Shown here piece by piece: positions 46,008-58,328 of a stretch of 64,000 nt of DNA. The position numbers and the translations under genes were made by a program. Location: assembly GCA_964036275.1 (NCBI GenBank), contig OZ038440.1:4749690-4813689 (forward strand), in the 5' to 3' direction. The notes beneath the pieces are model-generated. The model was not told the origin of the DNA and did no database searches. It was given only the letters and a program-made list of their open reading frames with translations. This DNA comes from Litoditis marina. Its lineage: Eukaryota; Nematoda; Chromadorea; Rhabditida; Rhabditidae. Numbering within the stretch: position 1 is the first letter of the stretch; each line of letters begins with the position of its first letter.

Positions 46008-46358
46008 ACTTTTTGTTTTTCTCACTCGAGACTATTATTTTCTTTTCTTCACTGAACTCATGTATCCCTACGTTTTTATGCCGATTGGCTGATGTTTAAA
46101 TTGATCTCAAAAAGTTTAGTTTGACGAGGTTTCGTTATTTCTTCAAATTTCGCTAACATGAAATAAGAAATTTTTCTTAAAAATTGAGAAGTGTTTGGAA
46201 ATCTTTAGAACCTTTAGGCTATAAAGGAGTCTGTACAAATTGTTATTGAGTAAAACTCTGTCTTATAACCCTTGAATCTCTTTTATTGTTGGCGTACACT
46301 GAATATTGGGCACATGAGACGGGACTACATCCCACCGGCCACAACCTCTTCATTCGTA

Positions 46359-46431
46359 GCCTCGATAGCTCAGTTGGGAGAGCGTTCGACTGAAGATCGA
46401 AAGGTCACCAGTTCGATCCTGGTTCGAGGCA
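46359..46431 (+). tRNA. tRNA-Phe(GAA), copy 93
   Basis: Consensus. The trailer is aacattttg (first run TTTT). The attaaatc variant downstream, as in copy 88, gives a 434-bp unit. Spacer D/W. Confidence 0.96.
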
Positions 46432-46792
46432 ACATTTTGTTTTTCTCACTCGAGACTATTAAATCTTTTCTTCACTGAACTCATGTATTTTTTTATCCAT
46501 GCATCGTTTTTATGCCGATTGGCTGATGTTTAAATTGATCTCAAAAAGTTTAGTTTGACGAGGTTTCGTTATTTCTTCAAATTTCGCTAACATGAAATAA
46601 GAAATTTTTCTTAAAAATTGAGAAGTGTTTGGAAATCTTTAGAACCTTTAGGCTATAAAGGAGTCTGTACAAATTGTTATTGAGTAAAACTCTGTCTTAT
46701 AACCCTTGAATCTCTTTTATTGTTGGCGTACACTGAATATTGGGCATATGAGACGGGACTACATCCCGCCGGCCACAACCTCTTCATTCGTA

Positions 46793-46865
46793 GCCTCGAT
46801 AGCTCAGTTGGGAGAGCGTTCGACTGAAGATCGAAAGGTCACCAGTTCGATCCTGGTTCGAGGCA
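46793..46865 (+). tRNA. tRNA-Phe(GAA), copy 94
   Basis: Consensus; trailer aactttctg. Spacer D/W; next +424. Confidence 0.96.
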
Positions 46866-47216
46866 ACTTTCTGTTTTTCTCACTCGAGACTATTATTTTC
46901 TTTTCTTCACTGAACTCATGTATCCCTACGTTTTTATGCCGATTGGCTGATGTTTAAATTGATCTCAAAAAGTTTAGTTTGACGAGGTTTCGTTATTTCT
47001 TCCAATTTCGCTAACATGAAATAAGGAACTTTTCTTAAAAATTGAGAAGTGTTTGGAAATCTTTAGAACCTTTAGGCTAGAAAGGAGTCTGTACAAATTG
47101 TTATTGAGTAAAACTCTGTCTTATAACCCTTGAATCTGTTTTATTGTCGGCGTACACTGAACATTGGGCACATGAGTCGGGACTACATCCCACCGGCCAC
47201 AACCTCTTCATTCGTA

Positions 47217-47289
47217 GCCTCGATAGCTCAGTTGGGAGAGCGTTCGACTGAAGATCGAAAGGTCACCAGTTCGATCCTGGTTCGAGGCA
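47217..47289 (+). tRNA. tRNA-Phe(GAA), copy 95
   Basis: Consensus. Spacer D/R; next +424. Confidence 0.96.
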
Positions 47290-47640
47290 ACTTTTTGTTT
47301 TTCTCACTCGAGACTATTATTTTCTTTTCTTCACTGAACTCATGTATCCCTACGTTTTTATGCCGATTGGCTGATGTTTAAATTGATCTCAAAAAGTTTA
47401 GTTTGACGAGGTTTCGTTATTTCTTCAAATTTCGCTAACATGAAATAAGAAATTTTTCTTAAAAATTGAGAAGTGTTTGGAAATCTTTAGAACCTTTAGG
47501 CTATAAAGGAGTCTGTACAAATTGTTATTGAGTAAAACTCTGTCTTATAACCCTTGAATCTCTTTTATTGTTGGCGTACACTGAATATTGGGCACATGAG
47601 ACGGGACTACATCCCACCGGCCACAACCTCTTCATTCGTA

Positions 47641-47713
47641 GCCTCGATAGCTCAGTTGGGAGAGCGTTCGACTGAAGATCGAAAGGTCACCAGTTCGATC
47701 CTGGTTCGAGGCA
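47641..47713 (+). tRNA. tRNA-Phe(GAA), copy 96
   Basis: Consensus. Spacer D/W; next +435. Confidence 0.96.
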
Positions 47714-48075
47714 ACTTTTTGTTTTTCTCACTCGAGACTATTATTTTCTTTTCTTCACTGAACTCATGTATTTTTTTATCCATGCATCGTTTTTATGCCG
47801 ATTGGCTGATGTTTAAATTGATCTCAAAAAGTTTAGTTTGACGAGGTTTCGTTATTTTTTCAAATTTCGCTAACATGAAATAAGGAATTTTTCTTAAAAA
47901 TTGAGAAGTGTTTGGAAATCTTTAGAACCTTTAGGCTAGAAAGGAGTCTGTACAAATTGTTATTGAGTAAAACTCTGTCTTATAGCCCTTGAATCTGTTT
48001 TATTGTCGGCGTACACTGAATATTGGGCACATGAGACGGGACTACATCCCACCGGCCACAACCTCTTCATTCGTA

Positions 48076-48148
48076 GCCTCGATAGCTCAGTTGGGAGAGC
48101 GTTCGACTGAAGATCGAAAGGTCACCAGTTCGATCCTGGTTCGAGGCA
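48076..48148 (+). tRNA. tRNA-Phe(GAA), copy 97
   Basis: Consensus. Spacer D/R; next +424. Confidence 0.96.
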
Positions 48149-48499
48149 ACTTTTTGTTTTTCTCACTCGAGACTATTATTTTCTTTTCTTCACTGAACTC
48201 ATGTATCCCTACGTTTTTATGCCGATTGGCTGATGTTTAAATTGATCTCAAAAAGTTTAGTTTGACGAGGTTTCGTTATTTCTTCAAATTTCGCTAACAT
48301 GAAATAAGGAATTTTTCTTAAAAATTGAGAAGTGTTTGGAAATCTTTAGAACCTTTAGGCTATAAAGGAGTCTGTACAAATTGTTATTGAGTAAAACTCT
48401 GTCTTATAACCCTTGAATCTCTTTTATTGTCGGCGTACACTGAATATTGGGCACATGAGACGGGACTACATCCCACCGGCCACAACCTCTTCATTCGTA

Positions 48500-48572
48500 G
48501 CCTCGATAGCTCAGTTGGGAGAGCGTTCGACTGAAGATCGAAAGGTCACCAGTTCGATCCTGGTTCGAGGCA
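48500..48572 (+). tRNA. tRNA-Phe(GAA), copy 98
   Basis: Consensus. Spacer D/R; next +424. Confidence 0.96.
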
Positions 48573-48923
48573 ACTTTTTGTTTTTCTCACTCGAGACTAT
48601 TATTTTCTTTTCTTCACTGAACTCATGTATCCCTACGTTTTTATGCCGATTGGCTGATGTTTAAATTGATCTCAAAAAGTTTAGTTTGACGAGGTTTCGT
48701 TATTTCTTCAAATTTCGCTAACATGAAATAAGGAATTTTTCTTAAAAATTGAGAAGTGTTTGGAAATCTTTAGAACCTTTAGGCTATAAAGGAGTCTGTA
48801 CAAATTGTTATTGAGTAAAACTCTGTCTTATAACCCTTGAATCTCTTTTATTGTCGGCGTACACTGAATATTGGGCACATGAGACGGGACTACATCCCAC
48901 CGGCCACAACCTCTTCATTCGTA

Positions 48924-48996
48924 GCCTCGATAGCTCAGTTGGGAGAGCGTTCGACTGAAGATCGAAAGGTCACCAGTTCGATCCTGGTTCGAGGCA
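48924..48996 (+). tRNA. tRNA-Phe(GAA), copy 99
   Basis: Consensus. Spacer D/R; next +435. Confidence 0.96.
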
Positions 48997-49358
48997 ACTT
49001 TTTGTTTTTCTCACTCGAGACTATTATTTTCTCTTCTTCACTGAACTCATGTATTTTTTTATCCATGCATCGTTTTTATGCCGATTGGCTGATGTTTAAA
49101 TTGATCTCAAAAAGTTTAGTTTGACGAGGTTTCGTTATTTTTTCAAATTTCGCTAACATGAAATAAGGAATTTTTCTTAAAAATTGAGAAGTGTTTGGAA
49201 ATCTTTAGAACCTTTAGGCTATAAAGGAGTCTGTACAAATTGTTATTGAGTAAAACTCTGTCTTATAACCCTTGAATCTCTTTTATTGTCGGCGTACACT
49301 GAATATTGGGCACATGAGACGGGACTACATCCCACCGGCCACAACCTCTTCATTCGTA

Positions 49359-49431
49359 GCCTCGATAGCTCAGTTGGGAGAGCGTTCGACTGAAGATCGA
49401 AAGGTCACCAGTTCGATCCTGGTTCGAGGCA
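49359..49431 (+). tRNA. tRNA-Phe(GAA), copy 100
   Basis: Consensus. First unit of the 2,566-bp block. Spacer D/R; next +435. Confidence 0.96.
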
Positions 49432-49793
49432 ACTTTTTGTTTTTCTCACTCGAGACTATTATTTTCTTTTCTTCACTGAACTCATGTATTTTTTTATCCA
49501 TGCATCGTTTTTATGCCGATTGGCTGATGTTTAAATTGATCTCAAAAAGTTTAGTTTGACGAGGTTTCGTTATTTTTTCAAATTTCGCTAACATGAAATA
49601 AGGGATTTTTCTTAAAAATTGAGAAGTGTTTGGAAATCTTTAGAACCTTTAGGCTAGAAAGGAGTCTGTACAAATTGTTATTGAGTAAAACTCTGTCTTA
49701 TAGCCCTTGAATCTGTTTTATTGTCGGCGTACACTGAATATTGGGCACATGAGACGGGACTACATCCCACCGGCCACAACCTCTTCATTCGTA

Positions 49794-49866
49794 GCCTCGA
49801 TAGCTCAGTTGGGAGAGCGTTCGACTGAAGATCGAAAGGTCACCAGTTCGATCCTGGTTCGAGGCA
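49794..49866 (+). tRNA. tRNA-Phe(GAA), copy 101
   Basis: Consensus. Spacer D/R; next +424. Confidence 0.96.
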
Positions 49867-50217
49867 ACTTTTTGTTTTTCTCACTCGAGACTATTATTTT
49901 CTTTTGTTCACTGAACTCATGTATCCCTACGTTTTTATGCCGATTGGCTGATGTTTAAATTGATCTCAAAAAGTTTAGTTTGACGAGGTTTCGTTATTTC
50001 TTCAAATTTCGCTAACATGAAATAAGGAATTTTTCTTAAAAATTGAGAAGTGTTTGGAAATCTTTAGAACCTTTAGGCTATAAAGGAGTCTGTACAAATT
50101 GTTATTGAGTAAAACTCTGTCTTGTAACCCTTGAATCTCTTTTATTGTTGGCGTACACTGAATATTGGGCACATGAGACGGGACTACATTCCACCGGCCA
50201 CAACCTCTTCATTCGTA

Positions 50218-50290
50218 GCCTCGATAGCTCAGTTGGGAGAGCGTTCGACTGAAGATCGAAAGGTCACCAGTTCGATCCTGGTTCGAGGCA
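50218..50290 (+). tRNA. tRNA-Phe(GAA), copy 102
   Basis: Consensus. Spacer D/W with tacattccacc; next +424. Confidence 0.96.
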
Positions 50291-50641
50291 ACTTTTTGTT
50301 TTTCTCACTCGAGACTATTATTTTCTTTTCTTCACTGAACTCATGTATCCCTACGTTTTTATGCCTATTGGCTGATGTTTAAATTGATCTCAAAAAGTTT
50401 AGTTTGACGAGGTTTCGTTATTTCTTCAAATTTCGCTAACATGAAATAAGGAATTTTTCTTAAAAATTGAGAAGTGTTTGGAAATCTTTAGAACCTTTAG
50501 GCTATAAAGGAGTCTGTACAAATTGTTATTGAGTAAAACTCTGTCTTGTAACCCTTGAATCTCTTTTATTGTTGGCGTACACTGAATATTGGGCACATGA
50601 GACGGGACTACATTCCACCGGCCACAACCTCTTCATTCGTA

Positions 50642-50714
50642 GCCTCGATAGCTCAGTTGGGAGAGCGTTCGACTGAAGATCGAAAGGTCGCCAGTTCGAT
50701 CCTGGTTCGAGGCA
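50642..50714 (+). tRNA. tRNA-Phe(GAA), copy 103, A49G
   Basis: A49G (ggtcgccag) leaves a G-T wobble with T65 and should be tolerated. Spacer D/W; next +424. Confidence 0.94.
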
Positions 50715-51065
50715 ACTTTTTGTTTTTCTCACTCGAGACTATTATTTTCTTTTCTTCACTGAACTCATGTATCCCTACGTTTTTATGCCGATTGGCTGAT
50801 GTTTAAATTGATCTCAAAAAGTTTAGTTTGACGAGGTTTCGTTATTTCTTCAAATTTCGCTAACATGAAATAAGGAATTTTTCTTAAAAATTGAGAAGTG
50901 TTTGGAAATCTTTAGAACCTTTAGGCTATAAAGGAGTCTGTACAAATTGTTATTGAGTAAAACTCTGTCTTATAACCCTTGAATCTCTTTTATTGTTGGC
51001 GTACACTAAATATTGGGCACATGAGACGGGACTACATCCCACCGGCCACAACCTCTTCATTCGTA

Positions 51066-51138
51066 GCCTCGATAGCTCAGTTGGGAGAGCGTTCGACTGA
51101 AGATCGAAAGGTCACCAGTTCGATCCTGGTTCGAGGCA
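51066..51138 (+). tRNA. tRNA-Phe(GAA), copy 104
   Basis: Consensus. Spacer D/W; next +424. Confidence 0.96.
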
Positions 51139-51489
51139 ACTTTTTGTTTTTCTCACTCGAGACTATTATTTTCTTTTCTTCACTGAACTCATGTATCCCT
51201 ACGTTTTTATGCCGATGGGCTGATGTTTAAATTGATCTCAAAAAGTTTAGTTTGACGAGGTTTCGTTATTTCTTCAAATTTCGCTAACATGAAATAAGGA
51301 ATTTTTCTTAAAAATTGAGAAGTGTTTGGAAATCTTTAGAACCTTCAGGCTATAAAGGAGTCTGTACAAATTGTTATTGAGTAAAACTCTGTCTTATAAC
51401 CCTTGAATCTCTTTTATTGTTGGCGTACACTGAATATTGGGCACATGAGACGGGACTACATCCCACCGGCCACAACCTCTTCATTCGTA

Positions 51490-51562
51490 GCCTCGATAGC
51501 TCAGTTGGGAGAGCGTTCGACTGAAGATCGAAAGGTCACCAGTTCGATCCTGGTTCGAGGCA
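51490..51562 (+). tRNA. tRNA-Phe(GAA), copy 105
   Basis: Consensus. Spacer D/W; next +435. Confidence 0.96.
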
Positions 51563-51924
51563 ACTTTTTGTTTTTCTCACTCGAGACTATTATTTTCTTT
51601 TCTTCACTGAACTCATGTATTTTTTTATCCATGCATCGTTTTTATGCCGATTGGCTGATGTTTAAATTGATCTCAAAAAGTTTAGTTTGACGAGGTTTCG
51701 TTATTTTTTCAAATTTCGCTAACATGAAATAAGGAACTTTTCTTAAAAATTGAGAAGTGTTTGGAAATCTTTAGAACCTTTAGGCTATAAAGGAGTCTGT
51801 ACAAATTGTTATTGAGTAAAACTCTGTCTTATAACCCTTGAATCTCTTTTATTGTCGGCGTACACTGAATATTGGGCACATGAGACGGGACTACATCCCA
51901 CCGGCCACAACCTCTTCATTCGTA

Positions 51925-51997
51925 GCCTCGATAGCTCAGTTGGGAGAGCGTTCGACTGAAGATCGAAAGGTCACCAGTTCGATCCTGGTTCGAGGCA
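51925..51997 (+). tRNA. tRNA-Phe(GAA), copy 106
   Basis: Consensus. Counterpart of copy 100 in the second 2,566-bp block. Spacer D/R; next +435. Confidence 0.96.
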
Positions 51998-52359
51998 ACT
52001 TTTTGTTTTTCTCACTCGAGACTATTATTTTCTTTTCTTCACTGAACTCATGTATTTTTTTATCCATGCATCGTTTTTATGCCGATTGGCTGATGTTTAA
52101 ATTGATCTCAAAAAGTTTAGTTTGACGAGGTTTCGTTATTTTTTCAAATTTCGCTAACATGAAATAAGGGATTTTTCTTAAAAATTGAGAAGTGTTTGGA
52201 AATCTTTAGAACCTTTAGGCTAGAAAGGAGTCTGTACAAATTGTTATTGAGTAAAACTCTGTCTTATAGCCCTTGAATCTGTTTTATTGTCGGCGTACAC
52301 TGAATATTGGGCACATGAGACGGGACTACATCCCACCGGCCACAACCTCTTCATTCGTA

Positions 52360-52432
52360 GCCTCGATAGCTCAGTTGGGAGAGCGTTCGACTGAAGATCG
52401 AAAGGTCACCAGTTCGATCCTGGTTCGAGGCA
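52360..52432 (+). tRNA. tRNA-Phe(GAA), copy 107
   Basis: Consensus; counterpart of copy 101. Spacer D/R; next +424. Confidence 0.96.
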
Positions 52433-52783
52433 ACTTTTTGTTTTTCTCACTCGAGACTATTATTTTCTTTTGTTCACTGAACTCATGTATCCCTACGTTT
52501 TTATGCCGATTGGCTGATGTTTAAATTGATCTCAAAAAGTTTAGTTTGACGAGGTTTCGTTATTTCTTCAAATTTCGCTAACATGAAATAAGGAATTTTT
52601 CTTAAAAATTGAGAAGTGTTTGGAAATCTTTAGAACCTTTAGGCTATAAAGGAGTCTGTACAAATTGTTATTGAGTAAAACTCTGTCTTGTAACCCTTGA
52701 ATCTCTTTTATTGTTGGCGTACACTGAATATTGGGCACATGAGACGGGACTACATTCCACCGGCCACAACCTCTTCATTCGTA

Positions 52784-52856
52784 GCCTCGATAGCTCAGTT
52801 GGGAGAGCGTTCGACTGAAGATCGAAAGGTCACCAGTTCGATCCTGGTTCGAGGCA
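52784..52856 (+). tRNA. tRNA-Phe(GAA), copy 108
   Basis: Consensus; counterpart of copy 102. Spacer D/W; next +424. Confidence 0.96.
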
Positions 52857-53207
52857 ACTTTTTGTTTTTCTCACTCGAGACTATTATTTTCTTTTCTTCA
52901 CTGAACTCATGTATCCCTACGTTTTTATGCCTATTGGCTGATGTTTAAATTGATCTCAAAAAGTTTAGTTTGACGAGGTTTCGTTATTTCTTCAAATTTC
53001 GCTAACATGAAATAAGGAATTTTTCTTAAAAATTGAGAAGTGTTTGGAAATCTTTAGAACCTTTAGGCTATAAAGGAGTCTGTACAAATTGTTATTGAGT
53101 AAAACTCTGTCTTGTAACCCTTGAATCTCTTTTATTGTTGGCGTACACTGAATATTGGGCACATGAGACGGGACTACATTCCACCGGCCACAACCTCTTC
53201 ATTCGTA

Positions 53208-53280
53208 GCCTCGATAGCTCAGTTGGGAGAGCGTTCGACTGAAGATCGAAAGGTCGCCAGTTCGATCCTGGTTCGAGGCA
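53208..53280 (+). tRNA. tRNA-Phe(GAA), copy 109, A49G
   Basis: A49G; counterpart of copy 103. Spacer D/W; next +424. Confidence 0.94.
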
Positions 53281-53631
53281 ACTTTTTGTTTTTCTCACTC
53301 GAGACTATTATTTTCTTTTCTTCACTGAACTCATGTATCCCTACGTTTTTATGCCGATTGGCTGATGTTTAAATTGATCTCAAAAAGTTTAGTTTGACGA
53401 GGTTTCGTTATTTCTTCAAATTTCGCTAACATGAAATAAGGAATTTTTCTTAAAAATTGAGAAGTGTTTGGAAATCTTTAGAACCTTTAGGCTATAAAGG
53501 AGTCTGTACAAATTGTTATTGAGTAAAACTCTGTCTTATAACCCTTGAATCTCTTTTATTGTTGGCGTACACTAAATATTGGGCACATGAGACGGGACTA
53601 CATCCCACCGGCCACAACCTCTTCATTCGTA

Positions 53632-53704
53632 GCCTCGATAGCTCAGTTGGGAGAGCGTTCGACTGAAGATCGAAAGGTCACCAGTTCGATCCTGGTTCGA
53701 GGCA
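53632..53704 (+). tRNA. tRNA-Phe(GAA), copy 110
   Basis: Consensus; counterpart of copy 104. Spacer D/W; next +424. Confidence 0.96.
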
Positions 53705-54055
53705 ACTTTTTGTTTTTCTCACTCGAGACTATTATTTTCTTTTCTTCACTGAACTCATGTATCCCTACGTTTTTATGCCGATGGGCTGATGTTTAAATTG
53801 ATCTCAAAAAGTTTAGTTTGACGAGGTTTCGTTATTTCTTCAAATTTCGCTAACATGAAATAAGGAATTTTTCTTAAAAATTGAGAAGTGTTTGGAAATC
53901 TTTAGAACCTTCAGGCTATAAAGGAGTCTGTACAAATTGTTATTGAGTAAAACTCTGTCTTATAACCCTTGAATCTCTTTTATTGTTGGCGTACACTGAA
54001 TATTGGGCACATGAGACGGGACTACATCCCACCGGCCACAACCTCTTCATTCGTA

Positions 54056-54128
54056 GCCTCGATAGCTCAGTTGGGAGAGCGTTCGACTGAAGATCGAAAG
54101 GTCACCAGTTCGATCCTGGTTCGAGGCA
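54056..54128 (+). tRNA. tRNA-Phe(GAA), copy 111
   Basis: Consensus; counterpart of copy 105. Spacer D/W; next +435. Confidence 0.96.
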
Positions 54129-54490
54129 ACTTTTTGTTTTTCTCACTCGAGACTATTATTTTCTTTTCTTCACTGAACTCATGTATTTTTTTATCCATGC
54201 ATCGTTTTTATGCCGATTGGCTGATGTTTAAATTGATCTCAAAAAGTTTAGTTTGACGAGGTTTCGTTATTTTTTCAAATTTCGCTAACATGAAATAAGG
54301 AACTTTTCTTAAAAATTGAGAAGTGTTTGGAAATCTTTAGAACCTTTAGGCTATAAAGGAGTCTGTACAAATTGTTATTGAGTAAAACTCTGTCTTATAG
54401 CCCTTGAATCTGTTTTATTGTCGGCGTACACTGAATATTGGGCACATGAGACGGGACTACATCCCACCGGCCACAACCTCTTCATTCGTA

Positions 54491-54563
54491 GCCTCGATAG
54501 CTCAGTTGGGAGAGCGTTCGACTGAAGATCGAAAGGTCACCAGTTCGATCCTGGTTCGAGGCA
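54491..54563 (+). tRNA. tRNA-Phe(GAA), copy 112
   Basis: Consensus. Spacer D/R; next +424. Confidence 0.96.
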
Positions 54564-54914
54564 ACTTTTTGTTTTTCTCACTCGAGACTATTATTTTCTT
54601 TTCTTCACTGAACTCATGTATCCCTACGTTTTTATGCCGATTGGCTGATGTTTAAATTGATCTCAAAAAGTTTAGTTTGACGAGGTTTCGTTATTTCTTC
54701 AAATTTCGCTAACATGAAATAAGAAATTTTTCTTAAAAATTGAGAAGTGTTTGGAAATCTTTAGAACCTTTAGGCTATAAAGGAGTCTGTACAAATTGTT
54801 ATTGAGTAAAACTCTGTCTTATAACCCTTGAATCTCTTTTATTGTTGGCGTACACTGAATATTGGGCACATGAGACGGGACTACATCCCACCGGCCACAA
54901 CCTCTTCATTCGTA

Positions 54915-54987
54915 GCCTCGATAGCTCAGTTGGGAGAGCGTTCGACTGAAGATCGAAAGGTCACCAGTTCGATCCTGGTTCGAGGCA
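54915..54987 (+). tRNA. tRNA-Phe(GAA), copy 113
   Basis: Consensus. Spacer D/W; next +435. Confidence 0.96.
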
Positions 54988-55349
54988 ACTTTTTGTTTTT
55001 CTCACTCGAGACTATTATTTTCTTTTCTTCACTGAACTCATGTATTTTTTTATCCATGCATCGTTTTTATGCCGATTGGCTGATGTTTAAATTGATCTCA
55101 AAAAGTTTAGTTTGACGAGGTTTCGTTATTTTTTCAAATTTCGCTAACATGAAATAAGGAATTTTTCTTAAAAATTGAGAAGTGTTTGGAAATCTTTAGA
55201 ACCTTTAGGCTAGAAAGGAGTCTGTACAAATTGTTATTGAGTAAAACTCTGTCTTATAGCCCTTGAATCTGTTTTATTGTCGGCGTACACTGAATATTGG
55301 GCACATGAGACGGGACTACATCCCACCGGCCACAACCTCTTCATTCGTA

Positions 55350-55422
55350 GCCTCGATAGCTCAGTTGGGAGAGCGTTCGACTGAAGATCGAAAGGTCACC
55401 AGTTCGATCCTGGTTCGAGGCA
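55350..55422 (+). tRNA. tRNA-Phe(GAA), copy 114
   Basis: Consensus. Spacer D/R; next +424. Confidence 0.96.
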
Positions 55423-55773
55423 ACTTTTTGTTTTTCTCACTCGAGACTATTATTTTCTTTTCTTCACTGAACTCATGTATCCCTACGTTTTTATGCCGAT
55501 TGGCTGATGTTTAAATTGATCTCAAAAAGTTTAGTTTGACGAGGTTTCGTTATTTCTTCAAATTTCGCTAACATGAAATAAGGAATTTTTCTTAAAAATT
55601 GAGAAGTGTTTGGAAATCTTTAGAACCTTTAGGCTATAAAGGAGTCTGTACAAATTGTTATTGAGTAAAACTCTGTCTTATAACCCTTGAATCTCTTTTA
55701 TTGTTGGCGTACACTAAATATTGGGCACATGAGACGGGACTACATCCCACCGGCCACAACCTCTTCATTCGTA

Positions 55774-55846
55774 GCCTCGATAGCTCAGTTGGGAGAGCGT
55801 TCGACTGAAGATCGAAAGGTCACCAGTGCGATCCTGGTTCGAGGCA
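55774..55846 (+). tRNA. tRNA-Phe(GAA), copy 115, T55G
   Basis: T55G (cagtgcgatcc) destroys the pseudouridine position of the T-loop and a core B-box base. Probably poorly transcribed. Spacer D/W; next +424. Confidence 0.87.
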
Positions 55847-56197
55847 ACTTTTTGTTTTTCTCACTCGAGACTATTATTTTCTTTTCTTCACTGAACTCAT
55901 GTATCCCTACGTTTTTATGCCGATGGGCTGATGTTTAAATTGATCTCAAAAAGTTTAGTTTGACGAGGTTTCGTTATTTCTTCAAATTTCGCTAACATGA
56001 AATAAGGAATTTTTCTTAAAAATTGAGAAGTGTTTGGAAATCTTTAGAACCTTTAGGCTATAAAGGAGTCTGTACAAATTGTTATTTAGTAAAACTCTGT
56101 CTTGTAACCCTTGAATCTGTTTTATTGTTGGCGTACACTGAATATTGGGCACATGAGACGGGACTACATTCCACCGGCCACAACCTCTTCATTCGTA

Positions 56198-56270
56198 GCC
56201 TCGATAGCTCAGTTGGGAGAGCGTTCGACTGAAGATCGAAAGGTCACCAGTTCGATCCTGGTTCGAGGCA
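56198..56270 (+). tRNA. tRNA-Phe(GAA), copy 116
   Basis: Consensus. Spacer D/W; next +424. Confidence 0.96.
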
Positions 56271-56621
56271 ACTTTTTGTTTTTCTCACTCGAGACTATTA
56301 TTTTCTTTTCTTCACTGAACTCATGTATCCCTACGTTTTTATGCCGATTGGCTGATGTTTAAATTGATCTCAAAAAGTTTAGTTTGACGAGGTTTCGTTA
56401 TTTCTTCAAATTTCGCTAACATGAAATAAGGAATTTTTCTTAAAAATTGAGAAGTGTTAGGAAATCTTTAGAACCTTTAGGCTATAAAGGAGTCTGTACA
56501 AATTGTTATTGAGTAAAACTCTGTCTTATAACCCTTGAATCTCTTTTATTGTTGGCGTACACTAAATATTGGGCACATGAGACGGGACTACATCCCACCG
56601 GCCACAACCTCTTCATTCGTA

Positions 56622-56694
56622 GCCTCGATAGCTCAGTTGGGAGAGCGTTCGACTGAAGATCGAAAGGTCACCAGTTCGATCCTGGTTCGAGGCA
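56622..56694 (+). tRNA. tRNA-Phe(GAA), copy 117
   Basis: Consensus. Spacer D/W; next +424. Confidence 0.96.
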
Positions 56695-57045
56695 ACTTTT
56701 TGTTTTTCTCACTCGAGACTATTATTTTCTTTTCTTCACTGAACTCATGTATCCCTACGTTTTTATGCCGATGGGCTGATGTTTAAATTGATCTCAAAAA
56801 GTTTAGTTTGACGAGGTTTCGTTATTTCTTCAAATTTCGCTAACATGAAATAAGGAATTTTTCTTAAAAATTGAGAAGTGTTTGGAAATCTTTAGAACCT
56901 TTAGGCTATAAAGGAGTCTGTACAAATTGTTATTGAGTAAAACTCTGTCTTGTAACCCTTGAATCTGTTTTATTGTTGGCGTACACTGAATATTGGGCAC
57001 ATGAGACGGGACTACATTCCACCGGCCACAACCTCTTCATTCGTA

Positions 57046-57118
57046 GCCTCGATAGCTCAGTTGGGAGAGCGTTCGACTGAAGATCGAAAGGTCACCAGTT
57101 CGATCCTGGTTCGAGGCA
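57046..57118 (+). tRNA. tRNA-Phe(GAA), copy 118
   Basis: Consensus. Spacer D/W; next +424. Confidence 0.96.
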
Positions 57119-57469
57119 ACTTTTTGTTTTTCTCACTCGAGACTATTATTTTCTTTTCTTCACTGAACTCATGTATCCCTACGTTTTTATGCCGATGGGC
57201 TGATGTTTAAATTGATCTCAAAAAGTTTAGTTTGACGAGGTTTCGTTATTTCTTCAAATTTCGCTAACATGAAATAAGGAATTTTTCTTAAAAATTGAGA
57301 AGTGTTTGGAAATCTTTAGAACCTTTAGGCTATAAAGGAGTCTGTACAAATTGTTATTGAGTAAAACTCTGTCTTATAACCCTTGAATCTCTTTTATTGT
57401 TGGCGTACACTGAATATTGGGCACATGAGACGAGACTACATCCCACCGGCCACAACCTCTTCATTCGTA

Positions 57470-57542
57470 GCCTCGATAGCTCAGTTGGGAGAGCGTTCGA
57501 CTGAAGATCGAAAGGTCACCAGTTCGATCCTGGTTCGAGGCA
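57470..57542 (+). tRNA. tRNA-Phe(GAA), copy 119
   Basis: Consensus. Spacer D-like (gagactacat)/W; next +435. Confidence 0.96.
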
Positions 57543-57904
57543 ACTTTTTGTTTTTCTCACTCGAGACTATTATTTTCTTTTCTTCACTGAACTCATGTAT
57601 TTTTTTATCCATGCATCGTTTTTATGCCGATTGGCTGATGTTTAAATTGATCTCAAAAAGTTTAGTTTGACGAGGTTTCGTTATTTTTTCAAATTTCGCT
57701 AACATGAAATAAGGAATTTTTCTTAAAAATTGAGAAGTGTTTGGAAATCTTTAGAACCTTTAGGCTAGAAAGGAGTCTGTACAAATTGTTATTGAGTAAA
57801 ACTCTGTCTTATAGCCCTTGAATCTGTTTTATTGTCGGCGTACACTGAATATTGGGCACATGAGACGGGACTACATCCCACCGGCCACAACCTCTTCATT
57901 CGTA

Positions 57905-57977
57905 GCCTCGATAGCTCAGTTGGGAGAGCGTTCGACTGAAGATCGAAAGGTCACCAGTTCGATCCTGGTTCGAGGCA
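57905..57977 (+). tRNA. tRNA-Phe(GAA), copy 120
   Basis: Consensus; counterpart of copy 66 at 23,092 bp. Spacer D/R; next +424. Confidence 0.96.
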
Positions 57978-58328
57978 ACTTTTTGTTTTTCTCACTCGAG
58001 ACTATTATTTTCTTTTCTTCACTGAACTCATGTATCCCTACGTTTTTATGCCGATTGGCTGATGTTTAAATTGATCTCAAAAAGTTTAGTTTGACGAGGT
58101 TTCGTTATTTCTTCAAATTTCGCTAACATGAAATAAGGAATTTTTCTAAAAAATTGAGAAGTGTTTGGAAATCTTTAGAACCTTTAGGCTATAAATGAGT
58201 CTGTACAAATTGTTATTGAGTGAAACTCGGTCTTATAACCCTTGAATCTCTTTTATTGTTGGCGTACACTGAATATTGGGCACATGAGACGGGACTACAT
58301 CCCACCGGCCACAACCTCTTCATTCGTA

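Larger units (their letters stand above)
49272..54403 (+). repeat. 2,566-bp six-unit higher-order repeat, two copies
   Basis: Six units (435+424x4+435 bp) at 49272-51837 recur at 51838-54403. Shared private marks are all offset by 2,566 bp: aagggattt at about 49600/52166, gcctattgg at about 50364/52930, tRNA A49G in the genes at 50642/53208, and ccttcaggc at about 51344/53910. The marks are too many and too rare for chance. The exact edges may lie some bases either side. Confidence 0.92.

Noticed and set aside
2647..53298. Minus-strand 68-76-codon frames in some units
   Set aside because: Antisense of the tRNA and spacer, open only in units with C48A, A49G or linked spacer changes.
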